Of a DNA stretch of 64,000 bases, positions 56,567-64,000 are shown in pieces (positions within the stretch are counted from its first letter, which is position 1; every line of letters starts with the position of its first letter). The translations under genes and the position numbers were made by a program. The notes beneath the pieces are model-generated. The model searched no databases. It saw only the letters and a program-made list of their open reading frames with translations, and had not been told where the DNA came from. This DNA is from Corynebacterium parakroppenstedtii (GTDB lineage: Bacteria; Actinomycetota; Actinomycetes; Mycobacteriales; Mycobacteriaceae). Location: contig NZ_JAGSOA010000001.1 of the NCBI RefSeq assembly GCF_019754935.1, forward strand, positions 186,001 to 250,000. The letters are read 5' to 3'.

Positions 56567-57052
56567 CTACTGCTGCGATCGTAGAACATGATCTGCGCCA
56601 TCTGTAGCTCCAACGCCCGTAGACCCATAGCCGCCCTGGCCTCGTTCTGTCTCATCAAGATGGTCAACCTCGACGACGTCGCTCAGCACAACTTCCTGAA
56701 CGACAAGCTGAGCAATCCGGTCCCCTCGTGAAATGGTGACCGCTTCATGCTGATCAAGGTTGATCAAACACACCTTGATCTCGCCGCGATAATCGGCATC
56801 GATGGTGCCCGGCGTATTGACGATTGAGAGTCCCTTTTTTAGCGCTAACCCGGACCGGGGATGAATGAGCCCCACCGTTCCCACCGGTAAACCAATTGCT
56901 ATGCCCGTTCCGACCAGCTTCCGCTCACCTGGCTGGAGTACGACGTCATCGGTCGACATCAAATCAATTCCCGCGTCGCTGGGATGAGCGCGTCGCGGGA
57001 GATCAAGGCCGGTATCTAGTCGTTGTACGCGAATACTGGGTGTCTTAGTCAC
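56567..57052 (-). CDS. dut: dUTP diphosphatase
   Basis: Hydrolyses dUTP to dUMP, which keeps uracil out of DNA and feeds dTMP synthesis. The 161-residue product has all five trimeric dUTPase motifs: [42 protein letters not shown] and the C-terminal [10 protein letters not shown] choose the GTG at 57052 because its product length fits the family and a TAGTCT element ends exactly seven bases upstream, suggesting a leaderless message; an open frame extends 18 codons further up. Confidence 0.95.
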   Translation of the reverse strand: MTKTPSIRVQRLDTGLDLPRRAHPSDAGIDLMSTDDVVLQPGERKLVGTGIAIGLPVGTVGLIHPRSGLALKKGLSIVNTPGTIDADYRGEIKVCLINLDQHEAVTISRGDRIAQLVVQEVVLSDVVEVDHLDETERGQGGYGSTGVGATDGADHVLRSQQ

Positions 57053-57059
57053 GTCTTTT

Positions 57060-57065
57060 AGACTA
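57060..57065 (-). promoter_or_regulatory. TAGTCT element for a likely leaderless dut transcript
   Basis: On the minus strand TAGTCT is followed by seven bases and then the GTG start of dut. No Shine-Dalgarno is present. Confidence 0.45.
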
Positions 57066-57282
57066 ACCGAGCGGCGGACGAACATAGCCATTAATGTTTC
57101 CGCCAACTCATGTCACCCACTCAAGGGCATTAACGTGGCTGACGAGCTTAGGTGAAGCGATATTGCGGCTCAGACTCCCGTCATTCCTGGTCATTGCGTT
57201 GTTTATGAGCCGTCTATCCACATAAAAGCCCCGCGACGAAACATAGGGGACGACGAAACCGCGAGGGGAAATACAGGCACGC

Positions 57283-57288
57283 TAGACT
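57283..57288 (+). promoter_or_regulatory. TAGACT element for a likely leaderless DUF3093 transcript
   Basis: TAGACT is followed by eight bases and then the GTG at 57297. A GGGAG-like site inside the spacer could instead serve as a ribosome site if transcription starts further upstream. Confidence 0.4.
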
Positions 57289-57296
57289 AGGGAGCT

Positions 57297-57806
57297 GTGA
57301 ATGAACAGCGTGATACTCCCTCACAGAAATCAACCCGCAGTGGCGACGTTCTGTACCGAGAGCGCCAGTGGATCCCGTTTTACTGGTGGGTTGCTGTTCT
57401 AGGCCTCGTTGTGCTGTTGTCCTACGAACTAGGACTCAATCGCCCCTGGTATTGGACGCTCATCGGGGCGGTCGTCTTCGGAGCGGCGGCGTTATGGTCC
57501 CTCATTTCCCTATCGGGGAACGTCATACGGGTTGAGAAAACGCCTCAGGGGGAACGCTGGCTCTATGTCGGGCCCGCTAAACTACCCGCGTCGATAATTG
57601 AACGAACACTTGCCGTTCCTGCCACAGCAAAGAGTGCGGCTATGGGACGGCAATTAGACCCGGAGGCCTATGTTGTTTCCCATGCCTGGGTGCCCGAGAT
57701 GGTGATGCTGGTGCTGAATGATCCGCACGATCCGACACCCTATTGGCTCATCAGCACTAAAGACCCCGACGCACTTCTCGAAGCGCTTGATCGTCCGATC
57801 TATTAG
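57297..57806 (+). CDS. DUF3093 family membrane protein
   Basis: Actinobacterial protein of unknown function, usually divergent from dut as here. Two membrane helices lie at about 27-45 and 50-70, followed by a soluble domain (RVEKTPQGERWLYVGPAKLP, WVPEMVMLVLNDPHDPTPYWLISTKDP in pieces). Length of 169 fits. GTG start. Confidence 0.88.
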   Translation: MNEQRDTPSQKSTRSGDVLYRERQWIPFYWWVAVLGLVVLLSYELGLNRPWYWTLIGAVVFGAAALWSLISLSGNVIRVEKTPQGERWLYVGPAKLPASIIERTLAVPATAKSAAMGRQLDPEAYVVSHAWVPEMVMLVLNDPHDPTPYWLISTKDPDALLEALDRPIY

Positions 57807-57813
57807 GCGTTAA

Positions 57814-57949
57814 CGAGAATGACGGATCACGGGCAGGAATGACCGTTATTCTCGGGAGTGTGTGGGCATGCTGAGGCGTCACCTCAGCGCCGTCGTTACA
57901 AATGAACAGTGGTAACAACGCGGTGCCACTTACGGACGTGGTGCCACTT
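57814..57949. other. structured convergent spacer between the DUF3093 and DUF4193 genes
   Basis: CGAGAATGACGG (57814-57825) pairs with CCGTTATTCTCG (57843-57854), with one wobble. GCTGAGG (57870-57876) pairs with CCTCAGC (57882-57888). GGTGCCACTT occurs at 57922-57931 and again at 57940-57949. The hairpins probably end the two convergent genes; no long T-run is seen. Confidence 0.6.
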
Positions 57950-57973
57950 TCGAATCTGTCAACAGTTAGAGAG

Positions 57974-58270
57974 CTATGCGCAATCGCGGCACACCATCGT
58001 GCCGTCATTCTCGGTATAGGCCAACCGATTCCTGTGTTGAACTAGGTAGCACACGCCACAGGTGAATTCGTCTGATTTCTTCGGCACGACATCGACCGAA
58101 ATCTCTTCATTGGAATAATCGAAATCAGGCAGATCGATAGGCTCGACGATGTCGCCATCGTCGGTATCATCCACTGGTCCTTTTTTATTCTCTGCTGCTT
58201 GAAGTCCTTCAAGCGAGTCCGTGTCGAAATCTTGCCTGTCCCCACGAGGGGCGTCATAGTCCTTGGGCAT
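57974..58270 (-). CDS. DUF4193 small zinc-ribbon-like protein
   Basis: A 98-residue actinobacterial protein of unknown function. MPKDYDAPR at the start, a Glu/Asp-rich middle and a C-terminal CGVC...CRDC pair that looks like a zinc ribbon. ATG at 58270 with GGAGG nine bases upstream; a longer frame to 58342 is not supported. Neighbouring dut and suhB match the mycobacterial order. Confidence 0.9.
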   Translation of the reverse strand: MPKDYDAPRGDRQDFDTDSLEGLQAAENKKGPVDDTDDGDIVEPIDLPDFDYSNEEISVDVVPKKSDEFTCGVCYLVQHRNRLAYTENDGTMVCRDCA

Positions 58271-58556
58271 GTCAAGCGACCTCCGAAATGATGAAACTGC
58301 CGGTCGGACGCGCACTTTAGACCAATTTCTTAGCATTGTCACGTCCTACGTGGCCGCCCATTATTTCACGGGTCTGCTACATCGGACTGAATCCACAAAA
58401 CCGCTGTTCAGAGGTTATGTGCCGACTGGAGATTTCAAGAAGCAAGGGGGGAGTTCTGACGCCTTATACTCCCCCACACGCCGGGACTCGCCTACTCAAA
58501 CGCGAGGCTGTCAGGCCATCTCACACGAAACACTAAAACTGTCGCTACTTCGTGTA

Positions 58557-59540
58557 TTACTCAGACGGTATTGGGTCGAGTCCGCCTGCACGTGCCAATC
58601 CTTCTTTAAGCTCATCAAATAGCTCAGGATGAGCGGCCATCAGTAGCTCACCGTCACTCCCCGGGCTCGTCCTCTGTGGCACAGAAATACGTGCACCGGC
58701 TTCACGAGCAATCAGAGCACCCGCCGCGTAGTCCCACAGGTTCAACCCATGCTCGTAATGTGCATCAACACTGCCTTCTGCAACATGACATAAGTCCAGA
58801 GCAGCGGAGCCCAGCCGCCTGATATCCCGGACAGTCTCGAGCATCGCGCTCACCACTGTTCCCTGCACATGCCGTCGAGAAGCTGTATATCCAAAGCCCG
58901 TCGAAACGAGAGCGTGAGACAAATCGTGTCGACGTGATACAGAAAGCTGCTTATCAGACGCGACGACGCGGGGCTCGGTCGTCTCGTGCTCCAAGGCACC
59001 CTCCCGCAGGTAGGCACCACCATCGCGTGAGGCGAAGTACGTCAGATCGTGTGCGACATCAACAACAACCCCTGCGACGGTTTCGCCATTCACTTGCGCC
59101 GCCAAGCTCACCGCGTAAAACGGAATCCCGTACAGGAAATTGACTGTACCGTCGATCGGGTCGACGACCCACACGGTCCCCTCATCAGGGAGTTCTCCGC
59201 CCGATTCCTCGCCGAACACGGTGTCGTTGGAGCGGACCGTCGACAATAATCGCCGGACTAATTGTTCGGTCGATGTGTCGACTTCTGTCACCGGATCATT
59301 ATCGGATGACTTCGTAGCTACCGAAGCGGATAGGTCAGCGATCTTTGCTCGCTGATCACGGACATGCCGTCCTGCCGCAATAGCTACTGACAGGGCCACA
59401 TTAAGCTCTGAACTCGTTTCATCGGTCAACGTCGATGGGTTTGACGAGTTCGGATCTGCTAACTGTGAGTTGACGTCCGAAGGATTGTTAGTGCTTTCGG
59501 CATGGTTTTCTGGAGAAGTCATAAGAACCACGGTAACCAT
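58557..59540 (-). CDS. suhB: inositol-1-monophosphatase family protein
   Basis: Mg-dependent phosphatase; in this lineage likely makes free inositol for phosphatidylinositol and mycothiol, or acts on related sugar phosphates. Motifs: GEESGG, WVVDPIDGTVNFLYG and the C-terminal WDYAAGALIAREAGA. I start at the ATG at 59540, with AAGGGG five bases upstream; another ATG at 59522 is possible. The first 60 residues are polar and probably disordered. Divergent from ppgK, as in relatives. Confidence 0.93.
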   Translation of the reverse strand: MVTVVLMTSPENHAESTNNPSDVNSQLADPNSSNPSTLTDETSSELNVALSVAIAAGRHVRDQRAKIADLSASVATKSSDNDPVTEVDTSTEQLVRRLLSTVRSNDTVFGEESGGELPDEGTVWVVDPIDGTVNFLYGIPFYAVSLAAQVNGETVAGVVVDVAHDLTYFASRDGGAYLREGALEHETTEPRVVASDKQLSVSRRHDLSHALVSTGFGYTASRRHVQGTVVSAMLETVRDIRRLGSAALDLCHVAEGSVDAHYEHGLNLWDYAAGALIAREAGARISVPQRTSPGSDGELLMAAHPELFDELKEGLARAGGLDPIPSE

Positions 59541-59677
59541 TTTCGCCCCTTGCTGCAGCCCAGCATCCCCGTGTTCCGCCGACGACGGCGGGTTGTGCTC
59601 CGCCATTTCCTCGGGAGAATTCCAACGACAACAGCACGATCGGCGAAATCATCCACAGTTGCCGTCGTTAAATCCGC

Positions 59678-59683
59678 TACTAT
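59678..59683 (+). promoter_or_regulatory. TACTAT element for a likely leaderless ppgK transcript
   Basis: TACTAT is followed by exactly seven bases and the ATG at 59691. No Shine-Dalgarno precedes that ATG. Confidence 0.5.
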
Positions 59684-59690
59684 CGAAGTT

Positions 59691-60446
59691 ATGAATAATT
59701 ACGGCTTTGGTATAGACGTCGGCGGAAGCGGAGTAAAAGGCGCAATTGTTGATCTCGATAACGGGACTTTCGTCGGAGAGCGAATCAAGATTCTTACACC
59801 AAAGCCGTCGACTCCCGACGCTGTCGCTGACACGTGCCGTCAGATCGTTGAACAGGCAGAATGGACGGGCCCTGTTGGGATCACCATTCCCGCCATTGTG
59901 AAACAACAGCAAGCTCGTAGCGCGGCAAATATCGACAAATCGTGGATTGATACCGACGTGTCGGAGCTCTTCCACCGCCATATTGGGCCAACCCGCGATA
60001 TCGCTGTCCTCAATGACGCGGACGCTGCCGGAATAGCAGAGGTGGCCTACGGGAACCCTATTGCGCGGAAAGGCTCAGTCATTTTCCTGACTTTTGGTAC
60101 AGGAATCGGCTCTGCCTTGCTCATTAATGGGCAACTGTATCCCAATAGTGAGTTAGGTCATTTAAACATCGATGGTAAGGAAGCTGAACGACGCGCCTCC
60201 TCGGCTGTCAAAGAGCGCAAAGACTTGTCATATAAAGAATGGGCAAAACGCGTGGACCGAGTACTTAAAGAGTACGAAAAGCTCTTTTCTCCCACGACGT
60301 TTGTGGCCGGGGGCGGAATATCACGCAAGCATGAAAAATGGATTCCACGATTGACATGCGAAACGACAGTCGTGCCCGCTGAACTTCTCAACCGAGCCGG
60401 AATTGTAGGCGCGGCGATGGCAGCGCGTGACCATATTTGCCCATAA
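59691..60446 (+). CDS. ppgK: polyphosphate glucokinase
   Basis: Phosphorylates glucose with polyphosphate (and often ATP). ROK-type fold: FGIDVGGSGVKGAIVDL phosphate loop, VLNDADAAGIAEVAYG with the catalytic Asp, and FLTFGTGIGSALLINGQLYPNSELGHL in pieces. The 251-residue length matches. Upstream in-frame sequence runs through suhB and is not coding. Located next to sigA, as is standard in Corynebacteriales. Confidence 0.95.
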   Translation: MNNYGFGIDVGGSGVKGAIVDLDNGTFVGERIKILTPKPSTPDAVADTCRQIVEQAEWTGPVGITIPAIVKQQQARSAANIDKSWIDTDVSELFHRHIGPTRDIAVLNDADAAGIAEVAYGNPIARKGSVIFLTFGTGIGSALLINGQLYPNSELGHLNIDGKEAERRASSAVKERKDLSYKEWAKRVDRVLKEYEKLFSPTTFVAGGGISRKHEKWIPRLTCETTVVPAELLNRAGIVGAAMAARDHICP

Positions 60447-60901
60447 AGTACCTACGTTTAAGGACACAGAGTCGGAGCCGCTCGACGTGGAGCGAGGTAC
60501 GTAGGTTATACTGGGCGGTCGATCCAGCTCGTTGCGCACATGAGTGACTCTGGCTGCCATACACCTTCATTGCGCTCAGGCCACATCCTGGGCGTATGAC
60601 GCGATCATCAATCGCCATCTCGTGGGGTCAACCCGCGGTGGCGACGCGCTATCTGGGGTAGGTGCCGGCGCTTGACATGCGGAAACAGTCAAATCTGTGC
60701 GCAGCACCAATCGAAATCTTCATCGATCAGGAAGGGCCATGTGGACAGTATCGAGCAACCCCGAGTAGTCGCATTGACGTCAATCGGGAGATCGCAAGAT
60801 AGGGAGACCGCCTCTGTCGGCCAAGAACCGAGTCTTCATGGAACTCTAGGAATAACCACGGCGCGCACAAGGTTTAATGACGGTGAAGGGGCAAAGCGAT
60901 A
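60447..60901. other. 455-base region upstream of sigA with a composite inverted repeat
   Basis: No protein gene is supported. ACCTACGT (60450-60457) and ACGTAGGT (60499-60506) are perfect complements, and CGCTC/GAGCG between them forms an inner stem; this follows the ppgK stop by three bases and could be its terminator or a small structured RNA. A possible sigA promoter is TTGACG at 60774-60779 with AGATAG at 60797-60802 (17-base spacer). TTGAC/GTCAA at 60672-60692 is a weaker inverted repeat. The sigA ribosome site AAGGGG lies ten bases before its GTG. Confidence 0.45.
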
Positions 60902-62767
60902 GTGGAGACAGCGAAAACAGGCATGACTGAAACACCGAAAAAGGCTGTAGCCAAAAAAGCGGCCACGAAAAAGACGGCGGCTAAGAAAACTGCTGCGAAG
61001 AAGACCGCGGCAAAGAAAGCCACAGTGAAGAAGACTGCTGCGAATAAGGTTGCCAAGAAGCAGGCCTCGGCATCATCTGCCCTCCACGAAGATACGTCGG
61101 CAGCTGCGAACGAGTCTTCTTCATCGTCCCAGGAAAAGGCTGCTCCGAAGAGGGCAACCGCGAAGAAGGGTACCAAGCGGACAGCAGCCAAAAAGTCGTC
61201 GGCAAAGAAGACCACTGCCAAGAAAACCGCGGCCAAGAAAACCGCCGCGAAAAAGACTGCCGCTAAGAAAACGGCAGCAAAGAAGACTGCGGCTAAGAAG
61301 ACAACGGCGAAGAAATCTACCCCTAAGAAAGCGGCGTCGAAGAAATCAGCTGCAAAAAAGACCACGAAGACTGCCAATAAGCGGTCGCCGGCAAGCCGTA
61401 AGTCGACTAAGGACACGGCGGCCGAGAAGAATACCGACTTGATCACGTCGGATGATCAGGTTGTCGACGACCATCCTGATCAGGATGCGTCGAATGGTGC
61501 GGATACCGATCTCCATCACGATGGAGACGATTTCGAGCTGCATGATATCGATGATGACGATGACATCGATATGGATCACTCCGACCTGGATGATGACCTC
61601 GATGACGACGTCGACCACGACGATCTCGATCACGATGATGACCTCGACAGTGACGACTTAGACGATGACGCTGATCTGGACGAGGACGAGATGGACGGCG
61701 ACCACTCAAGTTCGCCTATTAAGCGCACTAATGATTCGTCAACTGACGACGATGATGACGATGACGATAGCGACAATGGCAACTTCGTGTGGGACGAGGA
61801 TGAGTCGGCAGCGCTTCGCCAAGCTCGGAAAGATGCTGAGCTGACTGCCTCCGCGGATTCGGTCCGCGCTTACCTGAAACAGATCGGTAAGGTTGCACTG
61901 CTTAACGCAGAGCAAGAGGTGTCCCTCGCGCAGCGTATTGAGGCTGGCTTGTACGCGAACCACAAGCTTGAGGAGCTCAAGGCGAGCAACACCAAGCTCA
62001 GCCCGGCGCAATCGCGAGACTTGCGATCAATCGCCCGTGATGGTCGCAAAGCGAAGAACCACTTGCTGGAAGCCAACCTTCGTCTTGTCGTGTCCTTGGC
62101 AAAGCGCTACACGGGCCGCGGAATGGCCTTCCTCGACCTTATTCAGGAAGGCAACTTAGGTCTGATCCGTGCCGTCGAAAAATTCGACTACACGAAGGGC
62201 TACAAGTTCTCCACGTACGCAACGTGGTGGATTCGGCAGGCCATTACTCGTGCGATGGCTGATCAAGCTCGAACAATTCGTATCCCAGTCCACATGGTGG
62301 AGGTTATTAACAAGCTTGGTCGTATCCAGCGCGAGCTTTTGCAGGACCTGGGCCGCGAACCAACACCCGAGGAATTGGCCCGCGAAATGGACATTACCGA
62401 GGACAAAGTCCTGGAAATCCAGCAGTATGCTCGCGAACCGATTTCTCTGGACCAGACGATCGGTGACGAGGGCGATAGCCAGCTCGGTGATTTCATCGAG
62501 GACTCCGAAGCAGTTGTGGCTGTTGACGCGGTCTCCTTTACCCTCCTCCAAGACCAGCTCCAGGATGTTCTCAAGACCCTGACTGAGCGCGAGGCGGGAG
62601 TTGTTCGGCTTCGCTTCGGCCTCACCGATGGGATGCCACGAACGTTGGATGAGATCGGCCAAGTCTACGGCGTGACCCGCGAGCGCATCCGCCAGATTGA
62701 GTCGAAGACGATGTCGAAGCTGCGTCACCCGTCCCGTTCGCAGGTTCTCCGGGACTACCTCGACTAG
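60902..62767 (+). CDS. sigA: principal RNA polymerase sigma factor SigA
   Basis: Housekeeping sigma-70 factor. The conserved part starts near residue 295 (FVWDEDES), with region 1.2/2 ([57 protein letters not shown] in pieces, [13 protein letters not shown]), region 3 and the region 4 helix-turn-helix ending [13 protein letters not shown]. Before it lie about 294 residues: a Lys/Ala repeat block (AAKKT units, about 14-50 and 100-140), then a very acidic Asp-rich block (about 199-290). Other actinobacterial SigA proteins have a shorter extension of the same type. GTG at 60902 with AAGGGG upstream is chosen over the ATG at 60923. Confidence 0.96.
   Translation: METAKTGMTETPKKAVAKKAATKKTAAKKTAAKKTAAKKATVKKTAANKVAKKQASASSALHEDTSAAANESSSSSQEKAAPKRATAKKGTKRTAAKKSSAKKTTAKKTAAKKTAAKKTAAKKTAAKKTAAKKTTAKKSTPKKAASKKSAAKKTTKTANKRSPASRKSTKDTAAEKNTDLITSDDQVVDDHPDQDASNGADTDLHHDGDDFELHDIDDDDDIDMDHSDLDDDLDDDVDHDDLDHDDDLDSDDLDDDADLDEDEMDGDHSSSPIKRTNDSSTDDDDDDDDSDNGNFVWDEDESAALRQARKDAELTASADSVRAYLKQIGKVALLNAEQEVSLAQRIEAGLYANHKLEELKASNTKLSPAQSRDLRSIARDGRKAKNHLLEANLRLVVSLAKRYTGRGMAFLDLIQEGNLGLIRAVEKFDYTKGYKFSTYATWWIRQAITRAMADQARTIRIPVHMVEVINKLGRIQRELLQDLGREPTPEELAREMDITEDKVLEIQQYAREPISLDQTIGDEGDSQLGDFIEDSEAVVAVDAVSFTLLQDQLQDVLKTLTEREAGVVRLRFGLTDGMPRTLDEIGQVYGVTRERIRQIESKTMSKLRHPSRSQVLRDYLD
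61201..61320 (+). repeat. tandem 15-base repeats coding for AAKKT units in sigA
   Basis: About eight copies of a 15-base unit (consensus AAGAAGACNGCNGCN with synonymous changes) encode KKTAA repeats. Synonymous drift between units suggests selection on the protein rather than a very recent DNA expansion; copy number could still vary between strains. Confidence 0.85.
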
Positions 62768-62802
62768 TCTTCGCAGATTAGCTTGTGCAGATTACTTTGT
62801 GT

Positions 62803-62835
62803 GCCCGCATCCCAATCCCACCGGATGATGCGGGC
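62803..62835. terminator. shared terminator between convergent sigA and helicase gene
   Basis: GCCCGCATC (62803-62811) and GATGCGGGC (62827-62835) pair perfectly around a 15-base loop; there is no T-run. The octamer GCAGATTA occurs twice just before it (62773 and 62787). Confidence 0.65.
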
Positions 62836-62925
62836 GACAACGTGTACCAAGACTCACCCGGCCGCCGCTGGTATGGGTAATACGCCGGTACAGAGAAAAT
62901 ACACGGCGGCTTAGCACCGCGAAGA

Positions 62926-64000
62926 TCACCACTTGCGCAGATAATTAATTCGGCTCCGCAGCTGGTCAGCGGTGCATAACGCTGTTTGAGGCCCGCCACA
63001 TGCCTGACGAACTTCATTGTGCACCTGCCCGTGCGGACGGCCGGTCCGCGCGGCAGAAATAGACACCAACGCATTCAGTTCTTTCCGTAAGCGCGGAAGA
63101 TCGTCAATCACACCTCGACTGCTATCGAGGTTGTGGCGATTGTCGTCCCCCTCACCATCGCGCGGATCGTGGAACCGACGCCGTGCTTCGTCAGCCTTTT
63201 TCTTTTCCCGCTCCCGAGCCTTCAACTGCTCCTGCTGATGATTTTGCAGCAGTTGCCTCATCTGGTCCGCGTTAAGCAACCCGGGAAGCCCCAGATACTC
63301 GGCTTCCTCCTCGGATCCCGATAATGTCCCCGTGCCATAGGACGAACCGTCATAAATGAGGTGGTCGAGTTCCGCGTCCGCGCCAAGCGACTCGTACTTT
63401 TTCAAGTCATCGGGTTCGGACTCAGTTTTGTTAGCTTGGGCCACCAATTCATCATCCCAGCCTTCATTGGGCCGATGCGGTTTACCCAAAACATGGTTGC
63501 GTTCAGCCTCCATTTGGGATGCTAAATCCAACAGCACTGGGATCGATGGTAAGAAAATCGACGCTGTCTCACCAGGCACTCGGGCTCGAACGAATCGGCC
63601 AACCGCCTGCGCAAAGAATAGAGGCGTCGACGACGACGTCGCGTACACGCCGACCGCGAGCCGAGGAACATCGACGCCCTCCGACACCATGCGAACTGCA
63701 ACGAGCCACCGCTCAGTGGACCGCGAAAACTCTTCGATTTTACGAGACGATCCGGGCTCGTCGGACAGAACAACAGTCACCGGTTCACCCGACAAACGCT
63801 CAAGAATCTTTGCGTAAGCACGTGCCGTCTTCGTATCTGTGGCAATAACGAGCCCTCCAGCGTCGGGAATGGCACGTCGATACTCCTTGAGACGGATATC
63901 GGCCGCACGCAGGACAGATGGGATCCACTGCCCTTTGGGGTCAAGAGCAGTTTTCCACGCTTTAGCCGTGTGCTCAGCACTGAGGGGTTCGCCTAGCCGG
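62926..64000 (-). CDS. superfamily II DNA/RNA helicase, C-terminal part
   Basis: The frame is open from the stop at 62926 to the window edge; 358 codons are visible. The RecA-like helicase C-terminal domain shows GGLVIATDTKTARAYAKIL, RWLVAVRMVSEGVDVPRLAVGVYAT in pieces (motif V) and FAQAVGRFVRAR (motif VI, arginine finger). A Glu/Lys/Arg-rich coiled coil (about 20 kb-scale neighbours lack one) with QLKAREREKKKADEARRRF follows, then a small C-terminal domain. Walker A and DEAD/DEAH motifs lie beyond the window, so the subfamily cannot be fixed. Corynebacteria have a helicase of this kind close to sigA. Confidence 0.85.
   Translation of the reverse strand, partial: RLGEPLSAEHTAKAWKTALDPKGQWIPSVLRAADIRLKEYRRAIPDAGGLVIATDTKTARAYAKILERLSGEPVTVVLSDEPGSSRKIEEFSRSTERWLVAVRMVSEGVDVPRLAVGVYATSSSTPLFFAQAVGRFVRARVPGETASIFLPSIPVLLDLASQMEAERNHVLGKPHRPNEGWDDELVAQANKTESEPDDLKKYESLGADAELDHLIYDGSSYGTGTLSGSEEEAEYLGLPGLLNADQMRQLLQNHQQEQLKAREREKKKADEARRRFHDPRDGEGDDNRHNLDSSRGVIDDLPRLRKELNALVSISAARTGRPHGQVHNEVRQACGGPQTALCTADQLRSRINYLRKW

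Noticed and set aside
58263..58622. 119-codon plus-strand frame between DUF4193 and suhB
   Set aside because: No ribosome site, no membrane helix and no similarity to the envelope protein expected there; composition is not gene-like.
60874..61446. 190-codon minus-strand frame rich in Phe, Ala and Val
   Set aside because: It is the antisense of the Lys/Ala repeat in sigA; no ribosome site and no family resemblance.
1..64000. Prophage, insertion sequence, CRISPR array or toxin-antitoxin pair
   Set aside because: Looked for integrase, transposase, spaced identical repeats and small paired genes; none was found. Gene content is core chromosomal throughout.

Overview
The window is a chromosomal core segment of a high-GC Gram-positive bacterium in the Corynebacteriales. 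The best fit is a Corynebacterium; I cannot name the species from sequence alone. The evidence is gene content and order: a pimA-patA-pgsA phosphatidylinositol mannoside block, a mycothiol-dependent alcohol dehydrogenase gene, coproporphyrin-route heme genes (hemE, hemY, hemQ), a polyphosphate glucokinase next to the principal sigma factor gene, actinobacterial DUF3000/3093/3159/3710/4193 proteins, and the secDF-dciAE-apt-rel order known from corynebacteria. No phage, transposase, integrase or CRISPR array was seen.

Layout. Positions 1-4017 (minus strand) hold mltG (cut by the window edge), ruvX and alaS. Positions 4331-8157 are a four-gene glycine betaine/choline-type ABC importer. Positions 8308-12867 carry rarA, a kinase-fold protein of unknown substrate, and aspS. 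Positions 13030-18423 mix a zinc metallopeptidase, a GlcD-like FAD oxidase, hisS, a metallo-beta-lactamase-fold hydrolase and a membrane-anchored cyclophilin. Positions 18573-20378 are a second metallo-beta-lactamase-fold hydrolase and the mycothiol-dependent alcohol/formaldehyde dehydrogenase, whose frame is broken by one extra base. Positions 20600-33579 run nei, relA, apt, a dciAE-like lipoprotein gene, secF, secD, yajC, ruvB, ruvA, ruvC and yebC. Positions 33705-41300 hold pdxT, pdxS, a lemA-like gene, pimA, patA, pgsA, a HIT-family gene and thrS.

Positions 41461-44559 are the most distinctive accessory block. It has a CopC-like copper protein, a PCu(A)C copper chaperone with an extra Met/His tail, and a dye-decolorizing heme peroxidase that carries both a twin-arginine motif and a lipobox. 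Together they look like an exported copper and heme peroxidase module. Positions 44867-45722 contain five tRNA genes (Val-CAC, Gly-GCC twice, Val-GAC, Cys-GCA) with clear terminators.

Positions 45795-50879 hold a RibD-like reductase gene, msrB, and the hemE-hemY-hemQ set, which covers conversion of uroporphyrinogen III to coproporphyrinogen, then coproporphyrin, then the final decarboxylation of coproheme. Positions 51215-58270 contain DUF3000, rnd, an RNA methyltransferase gene, DUF3159, DUF3710, dut, DUF3093 and DUF4193. Positions 58557-64000 hold suhB, ppgK, sigA with a very long lysine/alanine then aspartate-rich N-terminal extension, and the C-terminal part of a superfamily II helicase gene (cut by the window edge).

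Several genes without a good Shine-Dalgarno (dut, ppgK, DUF3000, DUF3093) have a TANNNT element 7-8 bases before the start codon, which suggests leaderless transcripts.
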